Below, in pieces: positions 62,918 to 64,000 of a stretch of 64,000 bases of DNA. The position numbers were made by a program, and so were the translations under genes. Under the pieces are notes generated by a model that saw only the letters and a program-made list of their open reading frames with translations, was not told where the DNA came from and did no database searches. The DNA is from Parabacteroides chongii (GTDB lineage: Bacteria > Bacteroidota > Bacteroidia > Bacteroidales > Tannerellaceae): positions 590,501 to 654,500 of the forward strand of contig NZ_CP120849.1 of the NCBI RefSeq assembly GCF_029581355.1, written 5' to 3'. Each line of letters opens with the position of its first letter. Positions within the stretch are counted from its first letter, which is position 1.

Positions 62918-63493
62918 ATGACAGAGCAAGAGATCAGAAAATATTTACGACAAATGCAGGAAGAAGATTCTCAGACAGCCCTGAGAAAGTTCTACGATTT
63001 GTGCTTTGACCGCTTTTTCCGTATCGCTTACTATTATTTGAAAACAGAAGAGTGGGCCCAGGAAGTCGTACTTGACGTGTTCATGAAAATTTGGGAAAGA
63101 CGGGAATCCCTGCACACCATTGCCAACCTCGAAGATTACTTCTTTGTCACAGTAAAAAATGCCTCCCTGAACTATCTGGAAAAAGAACAACGCCGCAGAA
63201 ACATAACAGAAGAAATATCCGAAACCCCACCCGACCAGGAATATTCACCGGAGGAAACCCTTATTTCTGAAGAACTTTTCGCTCATTACGTCAAGGCTTT
63301 GGACCGTTTGCCGGAAAAATGCCGGGAAATATTTATCCGGATACGGGAAGAAAAACAGAGCTACGCCCAGGTAGCCGGGGAATTGAAGATCAGCACCAAT
63401 ACCGTAGATGCACAATTACAAAAGGCGGTTACCCGACTGCGGGATATGCTATCGCGTTATTTGAATACTGACGAAGACAATTCAGAACATTAA
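62918..63493 (+). CDS. ECF-type RNA polymerase sigma factor (fourth in the window)
   Basis: 191 residues. Region 2: LRKFYDLCFDRFFRIAYYYL, then EEWAQEVVLDVFMKIWERRE and LEDYFFVTVKNASLNYLEKE. Region 4: LDRLPEKCREIFIRIREEKQSYAQVAGELKISTNTVDAQLQKAVTRL. It is of the Bacteroides FecR-linked type, and a FecR gene follows 83 bases after its stop. A further SusC/SusD locus beyond the window edge is likely. Confidence 0.93.
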   Translation: MTEQEIRKYLRQMQEEDSQTALRKFYDLCFDRFFRIAYYYLKTEEWAQEVVLDVFMKIWERRESLHTIANLEDYFFVTVKNASLNYLEKEQRRRNITEEISETPPDQEYSPEETLISEELFAHYVKALDRLPEKCREIFIRIREEKQSYAQVAGELKISTNTVDAQLQKAVTRLRDMLSRYLNTDEDNSEH

Positions 63494-63576
63494 CTTCTTT
63501 TCACCAAACAAGCATAGTGAGTTTTGCGACCTTCCCCTGTCTTTATTTGTGAAACCGATCATCAAATAAAGAAAGA

Positions 63577-64000
63577 ATGACATCTGCAAACAAAGATATT
63601 GACAAAGTACTGGATCAACTGGTTGCTTCCACCCGATCGCCGAGAGGACGTTTCTCAGCCCGAAACAGTTGGAGAATACTGGAAAAACGCCTTTTCCCGG
63701 TAACGGGCAGGAGAAAGTTTCTCCGGATAGCCGGAAGTGTGGCAGCCTCCCTGCTTATAGGTATAGCAGGCTGGTACACATACGACCATATACAGTCCAC
63801 AACCATGCAAACGATTTCAACATTAGCGGAAATACAGGAGATCACACTCCCCGACCAGTCCGTGGTCACGCTGAACCGTTATTCCACACTTCGCTTTCCT
63901 ACCCGTTTCAGGGGGGATAAGAGGGAAGTACAACTGACCGGTGAGGCGTATTTCGATGTGGAGAAAGATAAAAGACATCCGTTTATCGTCAAAGCAGAAG
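63577..64000 (+). CDS. FecR family anti-sigma factor (N-terminal part only)
   Basis: Starts at ATG 63577 (MTSANKDIDKVLDQLV, with GAAAGA just before) and runs off the window after about 141 residues. A basic cytoplasmic start is followed by a membrane helix (IAGSVAASLLIGIAGWYTY, about 52-70) and the beginning of the FecR domain: EITLPDQSVVTLNRYSTLRFP and VQLTGEAYFDVEKDKRHPFIV. It would restrain the ECF sigma factor encoded before it. Confidence 0.9.
   Translation, partial: MTSANKDIDKVLDQLVASTRSPRGRFSARNSWRILEKRLFPVTGRRKFLRIAGSVAASLLIGIAGWYTYDHIQSTTMQTISTLAEIQEITLPDQSVVTLNRYSTLRFPTRFRGDKREVQLTGEAYFDVEKDKRHPFIVKAE

Overview
The window reads as a gut Bacteroidales chromosome, most likely Parabacteroides. 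The evidence is three SusC/SusD outer-membrane pairs, ECF sigma/FecR modules, promoters of the Bacteroidota type (TAnnTTTG at -7), a Bacteroidetes long-form PurL, and two very large secreted proteins of the DUF6383 type, which I know mainly from Parabacteroides. The genus is an inference. No rRNA, tRNA or CRISPR array was seen.

Layout. 1-413: start of a GH20 beta-hexosaminidase lipoprotein, minus strand, cut by the window edge. 565-10325: two paralogous giant DUF6383 proteins around a glycerophosphodiester phosphodiesterase; the gaps hold fragments of a dead Rpn-type nuclease gene and a dead outer-membrane barrel gene. 10421-10694: a candidate structured non-coding RNA with its own promoter and terminator. 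11029-13076: two Rpn/PD-(D/E)XK transposase-nuclease genes, one broken near its start. 13228-16917: purL. 17160-22127: a SusC/SusD pair without enzymes, preceded by palindromic operator-like sites. 22790-23224: a DUF6078-like protein.

23318-33823 is a polysaccharide utilisation locus: ECF sigma, FecR anti-sigma, SusC with STN domain, SusD, GH29 fucosidase and a serine-type sulfatase. It fits use of fucosylated and sulfated host mucin glycans. 33955-35781 holds a LysE exporter, a CBM9-like protein and a small membrane protein. About 36.0-44.7 kb is an NBU-like mobilizable element, all on the minus strand: tyrosine integrase, small HTH protein, helicase-like protein, Toprim primase and MobV relaxase, followed by a GmrSD-like nuclease and a secreted protein of unknown function. 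Integrase, helicase and relaxase each carry an apparent one-base deletion, so the element looks inactive unless these are sequencing errors.

44933-57128 is a second complete ECF/FecR locus: SusC, SusD, a DUF5018-like lipoprotein, a GH110 alpha-1,3-galactosidase and a large lipoprotein with a TIM-barrel-like C-terminal half. It points to alpha-galactose-capped glycans such as blood group B or alpha-Gal epitopes. 57402-64000 has an ECF sigma with a two-helix membrane partner, ribosomal protein S1, a single-domain response regulator, an 89-residue orphan, an AraC regulator followed by an HU protein, and the start of a fourth ECF/FecR module that runs off the end.
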